Of a stretch of DNA of 64,000 nt, positions 47,265 to 56,690 are shown in pieces. The translations under genes and the position numbers were made by a program. Numbering within the stretch: the stretch's first letter is position 1; each line of letters opens with the position of its first letter. The DNA lies in assembly GCF_900104095.1 (NCBI RefSeq), contig NZ_FNJO01000001.1, positions 124,001 through 188,000 of the forward strand, given 5' to 3'. A model generated the notes under the pieces. That model was not told the origin of the DNA. It saw only the letters and a program-made list of their open reading frames with translations, and searched no databases. Source of the stretch: Ralstonia sp. 25mfcol4.1 (lineage in GTDB: Bacteria; Pseudomonadota; Gammaproteobacteria; Burkholderiales; Burkholderiaceae).

Positions 47265-48167
47265 TCAGATGGTGCCCGATTTTAAAGGCACAAAGAAAAC
47301 GGCTTCAAGCGCGGTCCTGTGAAATCGATGCCGATTGAGGCGCTCGATCAGCAGCAGCTGCTGCGTGACCGTCTGACCCGGCGCGCCGTTGCCAGGTGTC
47401 ACCACCGGCGCAATCAGACGTCCGCCGATGGCCAATTGTTCCAGCAGGGCCTGCGGCACCTCCATGCCGGCCGCGGCAAGGATGATCGACGAGAACGGCG
47501 CGGCCTGCGGCAGGCCAAGCATGCCGTCGCCATAATGCAGGCGGATATTCGGCACGCGCAGCGGCCGCAGGTTGGCCTTGGCTTGTTCGTGTAGCGGACG
47601 GATTCGCTCGATGGAGAACACTTCCTGCGCGCACAGGCTCAGCACGGCGGCCTGGTAGCCGCAGCCAGTGCCGATTTCGAGCACGCGCGCCAGCGGCTGG
47701 TCGGGGGTCAGACCCTCGCGCAGCAGCTCGATCATGCGCGACACCACCGACGGCTTGGAAATGGTCTGCTGATGCCCGATGGGCAGCGCGGCGTCCTCAT
47801 AGGCCTGCGACGCCAGCCCCGGCTCCATGAACAGGTGGCGCGGCACCGTGGCGATGGCGCCCAGCACCCGCTCGTCGCGGATGCCGCCGGCGCGCAGGCG
47901 CGCGGCCAGCGCGGCACGGGCCCGGTCCGACGCCATGCCGCCGCCGCCAGCCGTGGCCGCCGACGCGCGCGCCTCCACGGCACTGCCCGGCGGGGGCGGT
48001 GCGGCCGGCGGGGCGGCAGGCTTGCGCGGCTTGACGGTGGCAGGCGCCGGTGCGGCCGCCCGCTTGCCCACCGCAGGCATGCCGGCAGTGCGCGCAGGCG
48101 CTGGCTTGCGTTCGACTACCGCATCCAGCGGCAGCGGAAAGCGGGGGCGGCGCGGCGTGGAACTCAT
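47265..48167 (-). CDS. pcm: Protein-L-isoaspartate O-methyltransferase with N-terminal extension
   Basis: Repairs isoaspartyl residues in aged proteins using SAM. 300 residues, while typical Pcm is about 210-225. The catalytic part runs from about residue 85: [40 protein letters not shown] (in part), SAM motif [15 protein letters not shown], and [22 protein letters not shown]. The extra N-terminus is Pro/Ala/Arg-rich and low in complexity. Conserved operon position between surE and nlpD. Confidence 0.92.
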   Translation of the reverse strand: MSSTPRRPRFPLPLDAVVERKPAPARTAGMPAVGKRAAAPAPATVKPRKPAAPPAAPPPPGSAVEARASAATAGGGGMASDRARAALAARLRAGGIRDERVLGAIATVPRHLFMEPGLASQAYEDAALPIGHQQTISKPSVVSRMIELLREGLTPDQPLARVLEIGTGCGYQAAVLSLCAQEVFSIERIRPLHEQAKANLRPLRVPNIRLHYGDGMLGLPQAAPFSSIILAAAGMEVPQALLEQLAIGGRLIAPVVTPGNGAPGQTVTQQLLLIERLNRHRFHRTALEAVFFVPLKSGTI

Positions 48168-48276
48168 TTCGGATACGGCGCAGGAACCAAGGGAACGACA
48201 AAAACGATGCCGCCGCGCAGCATACCCGCGCGGCGACCGCGAAGAAACGCCTGAGGGGCGCGCGGCGATGACACGC

Positions 48277-49029
48277 TCACCCCAGCCACTGTTCGATCTG
48301 TTCGAGCTGGCCGCGATGCGTCAGGTCCAGCTGCAGCGGCGTGAGCGAAACGAAGCCATTGGCCGTGGCATGGAAATCGGTGCCTTCGCTGGCATCGCGC
48401 GCGTCGCCTGCCGGGCCGATCCAGTAAATGGCGTCGCCGCGCGGGTTCACCTGCTGGATCACCGGCTGCGACGGATGGCGCTTGCCAAGGCGCGTCGCGC
48501 GGTGCCCGCGGATATGCTCGAACGGCAGGTTGGGAATATTGACGTTCAGCAGGAACGGTTCGCGCGGCGGACGCGCAATCACGTTCTCGACGATCTCGCG
48601 CGCCACGCGTGCGGCCGCATCGAGATGCTCCCAGCCATGATGGACCTGCGAGAACGCGATCGACGGGATGCCGAACAGGTAGCCCTCGATGGCCGCGGCG
48701 ACCGTGCCGGAGTACAGCACGTCCTCGCCCATGTTCTGGCCCTGGTTGATGCCTGACACCACCAGGTCTGGCCGATCCTCCAGCAGGCCGGTCAGCGCCA
48801 CGTGCACGCAGTCCGTCGGCGTACCATTGATATAGCGGAATCCCTTCTGCACGCCTTCCTTCGCCTCGTAGACCGAAAGCGGGCGCTGCAGCGTCAGAGA
48901 ATTCGACGCGCCGCTGTGATTCTGTTCCGGAGCGATCACGGTCACGCGCGCCAGGGGCGCGAGTGCTGCGTGCAGGACGGCGAGCCCCGGCGCAAGGTAA
49001 CCGTCATCGTTGGCGAGAAGGATATGCAT
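48277..49029 (-). CDS. surE: 5'-nucleotidase SurE
   Basis: Metal-dependent survival phosphatase that dephosphorylates nucleoside 5'-monophosphates. 250 residues: [20 protein letters not shown] holds the DD metal ligands, followed by [15 protein letters not shown] and [20 protein letters not shown]. The ATG at 49029 gives the canonical N-terminus; the frame is open further upstream. First gene of surE-pcm-nlpD-rpoS; the promoter must lie in the 249-base divergent gap. Confidence 0.96.
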   Translation of the reverse strand: MHILLANDDGYLAPGLAVLHAALAPLARVTVIAPEQNHSGASNSLTLQRPLSVYEAKEGVQKGFRYINGTPTDCVHVALTGLLEDRPDLVVSGINQGQNMGEDVLYSGTVAAAIEGYLFGIPSIAFSQVHHGWEHLDAAARVAREIVENVIARPPREPFLLNVNIPNLPFEHIRGHRATRLGKRHPSQPVIQQVNPRGDAIYWIGPAGDARDASEGTDFHATANGFVSLTPLQLDLTHRGQLEQIEQWLG

Positions 49030-49278
49030 GGCCGCGATTGTACCTGAGCGAAAGGCCGCTGGCGGCACCGCGGATGCACCGGAAACGGGACAGATGCAAC
49101 GCAGATGGGCCCGCCAGCCGGCCGCCATGCGGCGCCCGAATAGGCGACATGCAGCGATTTTTTCCTGCAGAACGATCGTGCTTTTCTTGCGCTACACTTG
49201 CCCGACGTCGTGCCCGGCCGCCCTGGCGTTCCTGCCACGCACGACACCGGCAAGACCACATCACACATGGGAGACACA

Positions 49279-50253
49279 ATGAAAGCCGTACTGTGCAAAG
49301 CCTGGGGCCCGCCCGATTCGCTGGCGCTGGAAACCCTGCCCGACCTGGTGCCTGGCGACGGCGAAGTCGTCATCGACGTCAAGGCCGCCGGCGTGAACTT
49401 CCCGGATGTGCTCATCATCCAGAACAAATACCAGGCCAAGCCCGAGTTGCCGTTTTCGCCCGGTTCCGAGCTGGCCGGGGTGGTCAATGCCGTCGGCGCC
49501 GGTGTCACGCATGTGAAACCCGGTGACAAGGTGATCGCCTATCTGGGCAACGGCGCGTTTGCCACCCAGGCCCGCGCGCCGGCCAAGGCCGTGGTGCCGA
49601 TGCCACCCGGCATCGACTTCGACGTGGCCGCCGCGTTCACGCTGACCTACGGCACGTCGCACCACGCCGTGGTGGACCGCGGCGAACTGAAGGCCGGCGA
49701 AACCATGCTGGTGCTGGGCGCGGCCGGCGGCGTGGGCCTGGCGGCTATCGAAATCGGCAAGGCGATTGGCGCCCGCGTGATCGCCGCGGCGTCCACCGAC
49801 GAAAAACTGGCGGTCTGCAAGGAACACGGCGCCGACGCCGTGATCAACTACACCACCGAAGACCTGCGCGAGCGCATCAAGGCGCTGACCGACGGCAAGG
49901 GGCCGGACGTGATTTACGACCCGGTGGGCGGCGTCTACGCGGAACCGGCCTTCCGTTCGATCGGCTGGCGTGGCCGCTATCTGGTGGTGGGCTTCGCCAA
50001 TGGCGAAATTCCGAAGATCCCGCTGAACCTGGCGCTGCTCAAGGGCGCGTCGCTGGTCGGCGTATTCTGGGGCGACTTCGCGCGGCGCGAACCGAAGGCC
50101 AACCAGGCCAACATGGCCCAGATGCTCGGCTGGATGAAGGAAGGCAAGATCCGTCCGCATATCTCGGCACGGTATCCGCTGGAACAGGCCCCGCAGGCGC
50201 TGAAGGACATGGAGGCGCGCAAGGTGACGGGGAAGATCGTCATTACGCCATAA
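49279..50253 (+). CDS. Zinc-independent quinone oxidoreductase (MDR family, QOR-like)
   Basis: 324-residue medium-chain dehydrogenase/reductase of the NADPH:quinone oxidoreductase group. Seen: MKAVLCKAWGPPDSLALETL, VKAAGVNFPDVLIIQNKYQ, PGSELAGVVNAVG and the NADPH-binding LVLGAAGGVGLAAIEIGKA. The catalytic-zinc ligands of alcohol dehydrogenases are absent. Relatives reduce quinones or enoyl-CoA/thioesters; the substrate is undecided. The ATG at 49279 follows GGGAGACACA. Divergent from surE and convergent with the ABC permease gene. Confidence 0.9.
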   Translation: MKAVLCKAWGPPDSLALETLPDLVPGDGEVVIDVKAAGVNFPDVLIIQNKYQAKPELPFSPGSELAGVVNAVGAGVTHVKPGDKVIAYLGNGAFATQARAPAKAVVPMPPGIDFDVAAAFTLTYGTSHHAVVDRGELKAGETMLVLGAAGGVGLAAIEIGKAIGARVIAAASTDEKLAVCKEHGADAVINYTTEDLRERIKALTDGKGPDVIYDPVGGVYAEPAFRSIGWRGRYLVVGFANGEIPKIPLNLALLKGASLVGVFWGDFARREPKANQANMAQMLGWMKEGKIRPHISARYPLEQAPQALKDMEARKVTGKIVITP

Positions 50254-50271
50254 GGCTGCAATGCCCGACCG

Positions 50272-50312
50272 GTTTTCTCTCCTCTCCCGCATGGCGGGAG
50301 AGGAGAGAAAAC
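50272..50312. terminator. Large perfect hairpin between convergent genes
   Basis: A 19-base-pair perfect inverted repeat (arms 50272-50290 and 50294-50312; core CTCTCCCGC / GCGGGAGAG) with a three-base ATG loop. It ends in AAAAC/GTTTT on the two sides, so it may terminate both convergent transcripts. Its size and perfection also suit a dispersed intergenic palindrome of the host genome. Confidence 0.8.
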
Positions 50313-50334
50313 GCCGGCAAGACATCGTGGATCC

Positions 50335-51126
50335 CTACAGTTTTTCCGTCTCGCCGCTCTGCGGCTGCCACTTCATCAGGCGCTTTTCGCCCGCCGTCAC
50401 CATCCAGTCCAGCACCAGCGCAAAGGCCGTCAGGACGACGATGCCCGCAAACACCGTGTTGATGTCGAACGTGCCCTCGGCCTGCAGGATCAGGTAGCCG
50501 ACACCCCGTGCCGAGCCCAGGTACTCGCCCACCACCGCACCCACGAACGCCAGGCCCACCGACGTATGCAGCGACGAGAACACCCAGCTCGTGGCGCTGG
50601 GCAGGTACACATGGCGCAGCAGCTGCTGCCTGTTGGCGCCCAGCATGCGCGCGTTGGCCAGCACCACCGGGCTCACTTCCTTCACGCCCTGGTAGACGTT
50701 GAAGAACACGATGAAGAACACCAGCGTGACGGCCAGCGCCACCTTCGACCAGATGCCCAGCCCGAACCAGACCGCGAAGATCGGCGCCAGGATCACGCGC
50801 GGCATCGAGTTGGCGGCCTTCACATAGGGATCGAGCACGGCCGATGTGAACGGGCTCAGCGCCAGCCACAGGCCCACGCCCAGCCCGGCCACGGTGCCGA
50901 TGCCGAAGGCCAGCACGGTTTCCAGCAGGGTCACGCCCAGATGGATATAGATATCGCGTTCGACGACGAACCAGTTCCAGATCCGCTGCGCCACCATCAG
51001 CGGCTCGCCGAAGAAGAACGCCACCTCCTGAGAGCGCGTGGCGACGTGCCACACGACCAGGATCACCACCAGGAGCAGCAGCTGCCAGACGCGCAGCATG
51101 CCTTTGGAATCAGCACGAAAAGCCAT
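50335..51126 (-). CDS. ABC transporter permease, NitT/TauT type
   Basis: 263-residue inner-membrane permease with about six helices and a typical EAA loop (VVLANARMLGANRQQLLRHVYLP). It belongs to the SsuC/TauC/NrtB family of importers for sulfonates, nitrate/cyanate, pyrimidine precursors and similar small anions; the substrate is not determined. Third gene of a binding-protein/ATPase/permease set, 27 bases after the ATPase stop. Confidence 0.9.
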   Translation of the reverse strand: MAFRADSKGMLRVWQLLLLVVILVVWHVATRSQEVAFFFGEPLMVAQRIWNWFVVERDIYIHLGVTLLETVLAFGIGTVAGLGVGLWLALSPFTSAVLDPYVKAANSMPRVILAPIFAVWFGLGIWSKVALAVTLVFFIVFFNVYQGVKEVSPVVLANARMLGANRQQLLRHVYLPSATSWVFSSLHTSVGLAFVGAVVGEYLGSARGVGYLILQAEGTFDINTVFAGIVVLTAFALVLDWMVTAGEKRLMKWQPQSGETEKL

Positions 51127-51153
51127 GATCTTGTTATTGTCTGGTCCGGTAAG

Positions 51154-51966
51154 TCAGGCCACCTTGCGCTGCTGCGCATAGCCCTTGAGCACTTCCTCGC
51201 GCAGCACGTCCCAGATGGCGGCGTGCAGCTCCACGAAGCGCGGATGGTTGCGGATCTCGGCCACATCGCGCGGACGCGGCAGGTCGATCGAAAATTCGCC
51301 AATTGGATGGGTACCCGGGCCGGCCGACAGCACCACCACGCGGTCGCTCATCGCAATCGCCTCGTCCAGGTCGTGGGTGATGAACAGCACGGCCTTGCGC
51401 TTGGCGGCCCACAGGTCCAGCACTTCGTTTTCCATCAGCTGGCGGGTCTGGATGTCCAGCGCCGAGAACGGCTCGTCCATCAGGATGATGTCCGGGTCCA
51501 TCACCAGCGTCTGCGCCAGGCTCACGCGCTTGCGCATGCCGCCCGACAGCTGGTGCGGATAGCGGTCGCCAAACCCGCCCAGGCCCACGCGGCGCAGCCA
51601 TTCCTCGCCCTGCGCCACCGCCTCGGCGCGCGCCACGCCACGGAACTCCAGGCCGGCGATCACGTTGTCCAGCGCGCTGCGCCACGGCATCAGCGCCTCG
51701 GCCTGGAACATGTAGCCGGCGCGGGTGTTGATGCCGTTCAAGGGCTCGCCGAAGACACGCACGGTGCCGGTGGACGGCTCCAGCAGGCCGGCCGACACAT
51801 TCAGCAGCGTGGACTTGCCGCAGCCGGTCGGCCCTACCACGGACAGGAATTCGCCAGGCTGGATGGACATCGTGACATCGCGCACAGCGGTATACCGCTG
51901 CGAGCGGTCTTCGCGCGAGACGAAGGTGCAGGTCACGTTTTCAAGGGAAAGTGCAGGCGTGCTCAT
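51154..51966 (-). CDS. ABC transporter ATP-binding protein, NitT/TauT type
   Basis: 270-residue ATPase energising the neighbouring permease. Walker A GPTGCGKST, Q-loop FQAEALMPW, signature LSGGMRKRV, Walker B IILMDEPFSALD and switch THDLDEAI are all intact. The ATG at 51966 gives MSTPALSLENVTCTFVS; the frame is open upstream. It sits 94 bases after the binding-protein gene. Substrate unknown. Confidence 0.92.
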   Translation of the reverse strand: MSTPALSLENVTCTFVSREDRSQRYTAVRDVTMSIQPGEFLSVVGPTGCGKSTLLNVSAGLLEPSTGTVRVFGEPLNGINTRAGYMFQAEALMPWRSALDNVIAGLEFRGVARAEAVAQGEEWLRRVGLGGFGDRYPHQLSGGMRKRVSLAQTLVMDPDIILMDEPFSALDIQTRQLMENEVLDLWAAKRKAVLFITHDLDEAIAMSDRVVVLSAGPGTHPIGEFSIDLPRPRDVAEIRNHPRFVELHAAIWDVLREEVLKGYAQQRKVA

Positions 51967-52060
51967 GACGGCATGACTCTGAGAAACGTTTCGCCCGCCG
52001 GGCGCCCATGCAGGGCCGCGCGGCGGGCGACGAAAGGCGCCCCGGGCGGGGGCGCAATGC

Positions 52061-53104
52061 TTACTTGTACTTGGCGTTGGCCTTCTGCACGAACGAATTC
52101 GTAAAAGTGCCATCCAGCTTGATCGCCTTGCCCTTCAGGTCAGGATCGAACTGCTGCAGCGTGTTCAGCGCGGTCTTCGGGCCGTCGGCGGGCATCATGC
52201 CGTCCGGCGAGATCGCTTCCTTCACCTTGTCCCAGGCCGCCAGGTACAGCGCGCGGTCGCCCAGCAGATAGCTTTCGGGCACGGTCTTGACGATGTCCGA
52301 CGGGCCGGCCGCCTGCAGCCACTTCAGCGCGCGCACCATGGCGTTGGTCAGCGCCTGGGTCGTGTTGGGGTTCTGCTCGATGAACTTCGTCGACGCATAC
52401 AGGCAGCCCGACGGCATATTGCCGCCGAACACGGACTGCGTTTCCTTGAGGGTGCGCGTGTCCGAGGCGATCCTGACCTCGTTCTTCTGCGTCAGCATCG
52501 AGATCACCGGGTCCAGGTTGGCCATGGCGTCGATCTGGCCCGAGCGCATCGCGGCCACCGCGCCGGCGCTGGCGCCCACGCCGATGAACGACACGTCCGA
52601 CGGCTTCAGCCCGGCCTTGGCCAGCACGAAGTTGGCCATCATGTTGGTCGACGATCCCGGCGCGGTCACGCCGATCTTCTTGCCCTTCAGGTCGGCAATC
52701 GACTTGAAGTTGGGCATGGTCTTGTTCGACGTCACCAGCACGATCTGCGGGGCGCGGCCCTGCAGCACGAATTCCTGGTAATGCTGGCCCTTGGCCTGCA
52801 GGTTGATGGTGTGCTCGTAGGCACCCGACACCACGTCGGCGCTGCCGCCCACCACGGCCTGCAGCGCCTTGGCGCCGCCGGCGAAGTCGACGATCTCCAC
52901 GTCGAGCCCTTCTTCCTTGAAGTAGCCCAGGCGCTCGGCAATCGTCAGCGGCAGGTAGTAGAACAGGTTCTTGCCACCCACGGCGATCGTCACCTTCTGC
53001 TTCTCGGGCTTGCCCTGCGCGAAGGCGCTGCCGAACGTGAACCAGCCGGCCAGGAACAGCGCCAGCGCAATCAGCAACTGCTTCCAGAAAGGTTTGTTGT
53101 ACAT
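52061..53104 (-). CDS. ABC transporter substrate-binding protein, NitT/TauT type (SsuA/THI5/NMT1-like)
   Basis: 347-residue periplasmic binding protein. Signal peptide (FWKQLLIALALFLAGWFTFG, cleavage near SAFAQG), then a THI5/NMT1-like domain (LTIAERLGYFKEEGLDVEIV, GGSADVVSGAYEH, LKGKKIGVTAPGSSTN). The family takes up aliphatic sulfonates, taurine, nitrate, pyrimidine precursors and others, so no substrate can be named. AGGAGACCCCC precedes the ATG at 53104. First gene of the transporter set. Confidence 0.9.
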   Translation of the reverse strand: MYNKPFWKQLLIALALFLAGWFTFGSAFAQGKPEKQKVTIAVGGKNLFYYLPLTIAERLGYFKEEGLDVEIVDFAGGAKALQAVVGGSADVVSGAYEHTINLQAKGQHYQEFVLQGRAPQIVLVTSNKTMPNFKSIADLKGKKIGVTAPGSSTNMMANFVLAKAGLKPSDVSFIGVGASAGAVAAMRSGQIDAMANLDPVISMLTQKNEVRIASDTRTLKETQSVFGGNMPSGCLYASTKFIEQNPNTTQALTNAMVRALKWLQAAGPSDIVKTVPESYLLGDRALYLAAWDKVKEAISPDGMMPADGPKTALNTLQQFDPDLKGKAIKLDGTFTNSFVQKANAKYK

Positions 53105-53211
53105 GGGGGTCTCCTGCCTTTTCCGATTTCTGCTTCTGTTTGGATGACGGCGCGCCGCGTGCCGACGCACGAAAGCCGGGACGCCGCCCAAGCGGCTCCC
53201 GGCGATGCTAC

Positions 53212-53230
53212 CGGACACGGCCAGTGTCCG
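53212..53230. promoter_or_regulatory. Inverted repeat upstream of the ABC binding-protein gene
   Basis: CGGACAC and GTGTCCG, a perfect 7-base inverted repeat with a five-base spacer, in the 225-base gap between the Bug protein gene and the ABC binding-protein gene. It could be an operator or a weak terminator (no T-run). Called by eye only. Confidence 0.4.
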
Positions 53231-53329
53231 CATCGGGATCAACACCTAATGTCGGCACAATGAGAGCAACCGCGACAGCCATGCTGCCGCCGTGCGCTTT
53301 CAATCAGCTTGCGTGCCCGGCGCGGCGGC

Positions 53330-54310
53330 TTATTCCGCGTGGATGTTGGCGGACTTGATCACCTTGGCCCAACGCTGCAGTTCGGCCTTCTGGTACTGGT
53401 CGAGCTGTTGCGGGTTCATGTACTTCGCTTCGGCGCCAAGTTCCTCGGCCTTCTTGCGGAACGCCTCGGTCTTCATGATCTTCTCGATCTCGGTGGTCAG
53501 CTTGTCCACCACGGCCTTGGGCGTGCCGGCCGGCGCGTACATCGCGAACCACGACGAGACGTCGAGGTCGGGGTAGCCGGCTTCCGGTGCCGACGGTACG
53601 TCCTTGAGGCTTTCCAGGCGCGACTTGCTCGTCACCACCAGCGGGCGCAGCTTGCCGGCGGCGATATGGCCCATCAGCGGCGGCGGCGTGGTGATCGTCA
53701 TGTCGACGTTGCCGCCCAGCAGGTCGGTCATGGCCGGGCCGGTACCCTTGTACGGCACGTGCGTGATCTGGATGCCGGCCATCTGGTTCAGCAACTCGGT
53801 CGACACGTGCTGCAGCGACCCGTTACCCGACGACGCGTAGTTGAGCTTGTTCGGATTGGCCTTGGCGTAGGCCACCAGTTCCTTGAGCGACTTCACCGGC
53901 AGGTTCGGGCGCACCACCAGCACCTGCGGCGCCGACAGCAGGTTGGCCACGGGCTGGAAATCCTTGACCGGATCCCACGCCGTCTTGGTCAGCAGCGGCG
54001 TGATCACGTGGTAGCCGGAATACTGCACCAGCAGCGTGTAGCCGTCAGCCTTGGCGCGCTGCACGGCCTGCGCGGCGATGGTGCCGTTGCCGCCCGGCTT
54101 GTTGTCGACCACCACCGACTGGCCCAGCGCCTTCGACAGCGGCTCCGAGATCAGGCGTGCGGCCAGGTCGGTGGTGCCGCCGGCAGCCGCCGACACCACC
54201 AGCATGACCGGGCGATTGGGGTAGGAGCCGTCCTGGGCCTGGACGGCAGTGCCGAAAGTCAGTCCGGCAGCGGCCAGCGCGGCGCAGGCGCCGATGAGGT
54301 TGCGTTTCAT
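53330..54310 (-). CDS. Bug-family (tripartite tricarboxylate, TctC-like) substrate-binding protein
   Basis: 326-residue periplasmic binding protein of the Bug/TctC family, much expanded in Burkholderiaceae. Signal peptide MKRNLIGACAALAAAGLTFG cut near VQAQDG; Bug motifs YPNRPVMLVVSAAAGGTTDLA (in part), VVDNKPGGNGTIAAQAV and LNYASSGNGSLQHV. Members bind carboxylates. No TctA/TctB transporter gene is nearby, common for this family. It lies 111 bases after the lyase gene on the same strand, so it may capture the substrate of the two enzymes. Confidence 0.92.
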   Translation of the reverse strand: MKRNLIGACAALAAAGLTFGTAVQAQDGSYPNRPVMLVVSAAAGGTTDLAARLISEPLSKALGQSVVVDNKPGGNGTIAAQAVQRAKADGYTLLVQYSGYHVITPLLTKTAWDPVKDFQPVANLLSAPQVLVVRPNLPVKSLKELVAYAKANPNKLNYASSGNGSLQHVSTELLNQMAGIQITHVPYKGTGPAMTDLLGGNVDMTITTPPPLMGHIAAGKLRPLVVTSKSRLESLKDVPSAPEAGYPDLDVSSWFAMYAPAGTPKAVVDKLTTEIEKIMKTEAFRKKAEELGAEAKYMNPQQLDQYQKAELQRWAKVIKSANIHAE

Positions 54311-54421
54311 GCTTTGTCTCCGTATGTCTTATTTGGGGATCCGAAAACCCGAAAATCCGAAAATCCTGTTGTTCTGCGCCCCGCCCCCACTTCCGGAACA
54401 GGGGTGAAATCCGCGGTCCGG

Positions 54422-55399
54422 TCAGGCGTTGGCGAAGAACTCCGCCATCCACGCGGGCGGCTGGTGCGTGCGCAGGCGCGGGCCCGCGCGCAGCAGCTGG
54501 CTGGGCACGTCGCGCTGCACCAGTTCCGACACGCCGCCCACCACGTTCAGCAGCGCATCGAGGTCGACACCGGTATCGACGCCCATCGACGCGAACATAT
54601 GCACCAGTTCCTCGGTGCTGACGTTTCCGCTGGCGCCGGGCGCGTACGGGCAGCCGCCCAGGCCGCCGGCCGCCGCGTCGAAGCGCGTCACGCCGGTCTG
54701 CCAGGCCGCGATGGCATTGGCCAGGCCCATGCCGCGCGTGTTGTGCAGGTGGATCGTCAGGCCGGTCTGCGGCAGCGCACGCTGGAAGGTCTCGCACAGC
54801 GCGGCCACCTGGTTCGGATAGGCCATGCCCGTGGTGTCGCACAGCGTGATGCCGGCCGCGCCCGCGTCGGCAAACGTGCGCGCCAGCGCCATCACGTCGG
54901 CCTCGCTGACATCGCCCTCGAACGGGCAGCCAAACACGGTGGACAGCGAGACATTCACCGGCACGCCGGCCTTGCCAGCCTCGTCGATCATCGCCAGCAG
55001 CTGGGCCTTCGACTGTTCGCGCGTCATGCGCAGGTTGGCGCGGTTATGCGTCTCGCTGGACGACATCACCAGGTTCACTTCATCCGGATGGCACGACAGC
55101 GCGCGCTCCAGGCCGCGCAGGTTCGGCACCAGCACCGTGTAGCGCACGCCCGGCACGCGCTCGATCCGGTGCATCACGGCTTCGGCATCGGCCAGTGCGG
55201 GAATCGCCCGGGCCGACGTGAACGAGGTGGCCTCGATGCGCACAAACCCGCAATGGGCCAGCGCGTTGACGAAGGCGACCTTGCCCTCGGTGGGCACCAC
55301 GAACGGCTCGATCTGCAGCCCGTCGCGCGGCGCCACGTCGTTGATTTCGATGCGCGCCGGCCCCGCCAGCGGGTAGGTCTGGGCGATTTGCTGATTCAT
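54422..55399 (-). CDS. HMG-CoA lyase-like enzyme (DRE-TIM barrel)
   Basis: 325-residue lyase of the hydroxymethylglutaryl-CoA lyase family, cleaving a 3-hydroxy-3-methyl acyl-CoA. Seen: IEINDVAPRDGLQIEPF (DRE-TIM entry motif), EATSFTSARAIPALAD, DTTGMAYPNQV, HLHNTRGMGLAN (metal-binding HxH) and GGLGGCPYAPGASGNVSTEE with the catalytic cysteine. It overlaps the CoA-transferase gene by 4 bases (ATGA). HMG-CoA, citramalyl-CoA or a related substrate is possible; the pairing favours a CoA-activated hydroxydicarboxylate. Confidence 0.87.
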   Translation of the reverse strand: MNQQIAQTYPLAGPARIEINDVAPRDGLQIEPFVVPTEGKVAFVNALAHCGFVRIEATSFTSARAIPALADAEAVMHRIERVPGVRYTVLVPNLRGLERALSCHPDEVNLVMSSSETHNRANLRMTREQSKAQLLAMIDEAGKAGVPVNVSLSTVFGCPFEGDVSEADVMALARTFADAGAAGITLCDTTGMAYPNQVAALCETFQRALPQTGLTIHLHNTRGMGLANAIAAWQTGVTRFDAAAGGLGGCPYAPGASGNVSTEELVHMFASMGVDTGVDLDALLNVVGGVSELVQRDVPSQLLRAGPRLRTHQPPAWMAEFFANA

Positions 55400-56592
55400 G
55401 CGATCACTCCACGGGCGCGCAGGTCGGCAATGGCCGCCGCGTCGAAGCCGGCCTGCGCCAGCACGTTGTCGGTATGCTCGCCCAGCGTGGGCGCGCGGTC
55501 ATGGATGGCACCGGGATTGCTCGACAGCTTCGGGATGATGCCCGGCACTTCCACGCTCAGGCCCTTGGCCGACGTCACCGTCTCGATGACTTCGCGAGCG
55601 CGGTAGTGAGGGTCTTCGGCGATGTCCTTGACGGTGTAGATGCGGCCGGACGGCACGTCGGCGCCGCGCAGCACTTCCAGCGCCGAGGCCACCGTCTGCG
55701 TACGGGTCCAGGCGGAAATCGCCGCGTCGATTTCGTCCACGCGCTTCACCCGGCCGTCGTTGCGCGCCAGGTCCGGGTCCTCGCCCAGGTCGTCGCGGCC
55801 CATCGCCGCCATCAGCCGCTTGAAGATGGCATCGCCGTTGGCGGCGATCAGCACGTACTCGCCGCAGCCGCACGGATAGGCATTGGACGGCGCGATGCCA
55901 GGCAGCGCCCCGCCCGCCGGCTGGCGCACCGCGCCAAACGCCGAATACTCGGGCAGCAGGCTTTCGCTGAGATTGAACAGCGATTCATAAAGCGCCACGT
56001 CGATGACCTGGCCCTTGCCGCCGCGCGCGTCGCGCTCGTACAGTGCCAGCAGCACGCCCAGCGCGCCATGCAGCCCGGCGATGGTGTCGCCCAGCGACAG
56101 GCCCGCGCGCACCGGCGGCCGGCCCGGTTCGCCAGTCAGGTAACGCAGCCCGCTCATGGCCTCGGCCACGGCGGCGAAGCCCGGCTCATCGCGCTTCGGC
56201 CCCGTCTGGCCGTAGCCGGACACACGCAGCATGATCAGCCTGGGGTTGGCCGCGTGCAGCACATCCCAGCCCATGCCCCACTTTTCCATGGTGCCGGGAC
56301 GGAAGTTCTCGATCAGCACGTCGGCTTCGGCAGCCAGCCGGCGCACAAGGTCCTGCCCTTCGCGCTGGCGCAGGTCGATGGCGATCGATTGCTTGTTGCG
56401 CGACTGCGCTTCCCACCAGACCGACATATCTTCGTGGAGCATGCGCCACTTTCGCAGCGGATCGCCCTGGCCGGGCGGCTCCACCTTGACCACGTGCGCA
56501 CCAAAATCGGCAAGAGTCTTGGCGGCAAAGGGGCCGGCGATCAATTGGCCCAGTTCGAGGACCTTGATGCCATTGAGAATCTGTTGCGCCAT
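55396..56592 (-). CDS. CaiB/BaiF family (class III) CoA-transferase
   Basis: 398-residue class III CoA-transferase. N-terminus LNGIKVLELGQLIAGPFAAK, catalytic-region motifs VVKVEPPGQGDPLRKWR, KQSIAIDLRQREGQDL, VLIENFRPGTMEKWGMGWD and DVALYESLFNL. These enzymes move CoA between carboxylic acids. The ATG at 56592 gives the conserved MAQQILNGIKV start; a much longer open frame upstream is non-coding. Coupled to the lyase gene, it likely activates the acid that the lyase then splits. Confidence 0.9.
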   Translation of the reverse strand: MAQQILNGIKVLELGQLIAGPFAAKTLADFGAHVVKVEPPGQGDPLRKWRMLHEDMSVWWEAQSRNKQSIAIDLRQREGQDLVRRLAAEADVLIENFRPGTMEKWGMGWDVLHAANPRLIMLRVSGYGQTGPKRDEPGFAAVAEAMSGLRYLTGEPGRPPVRAGLSLGDTIAGLHGALGVLLALYERDARGGKGQVIDVALYESLFNLSESLLPEYSAFGAVRQPAGGALPGIAPSNAYPCGCGEYVLIAANGDAIFKRLMAAMGRDDLGEDPDLARNDGRVKRVDEIDAAISAWTRTQTVASALEVLRGADVPSGRIYTVKDIAEDPHYRAREVIETVTSAKGLSVEVPGIIPKLSSNPGAIHDRAPTLGEHTDNVLAQAGFDAAAIADLRARGVIA

Positions 56593-56674
56593 GTTGGAAA
56601 TGTCTCCGTGAAACTGACCCGTGCGGGGGATTTGGCTTTGTTTCGACGGAGTGTGCCGCAGCTTCGGGGTGACG

Positions 56675-56690
56675 CGGAATCGGCATTCCG
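56675..56690. promoter_or_regulatory. Inverted repeat in the divergent CoA-transferase / binding-protein gap
   Basis: CGGAAT, CGGC, ATTCCG: a perfect 6-base inverted repeat with four-base spacer, in the 262-base region between two divergent genes. A related CGGAATGCG follows at about 56707. A regulator site is possible; no other gene is visible in this gap. Confidence 0.35.

Noticed and set aside
54341-54366. Imperfect CCGAAAA repeats upstream of the Bug protein gene
   Set aside because: Too short and degenerate (three partial copies) to support a regulatory or repeat call.
53309-55606. Plus-strand frame of 765 codons antisense to the Bug protein and lyase genes
   Set aside because: Shadow of well-supported minus-strand genes.
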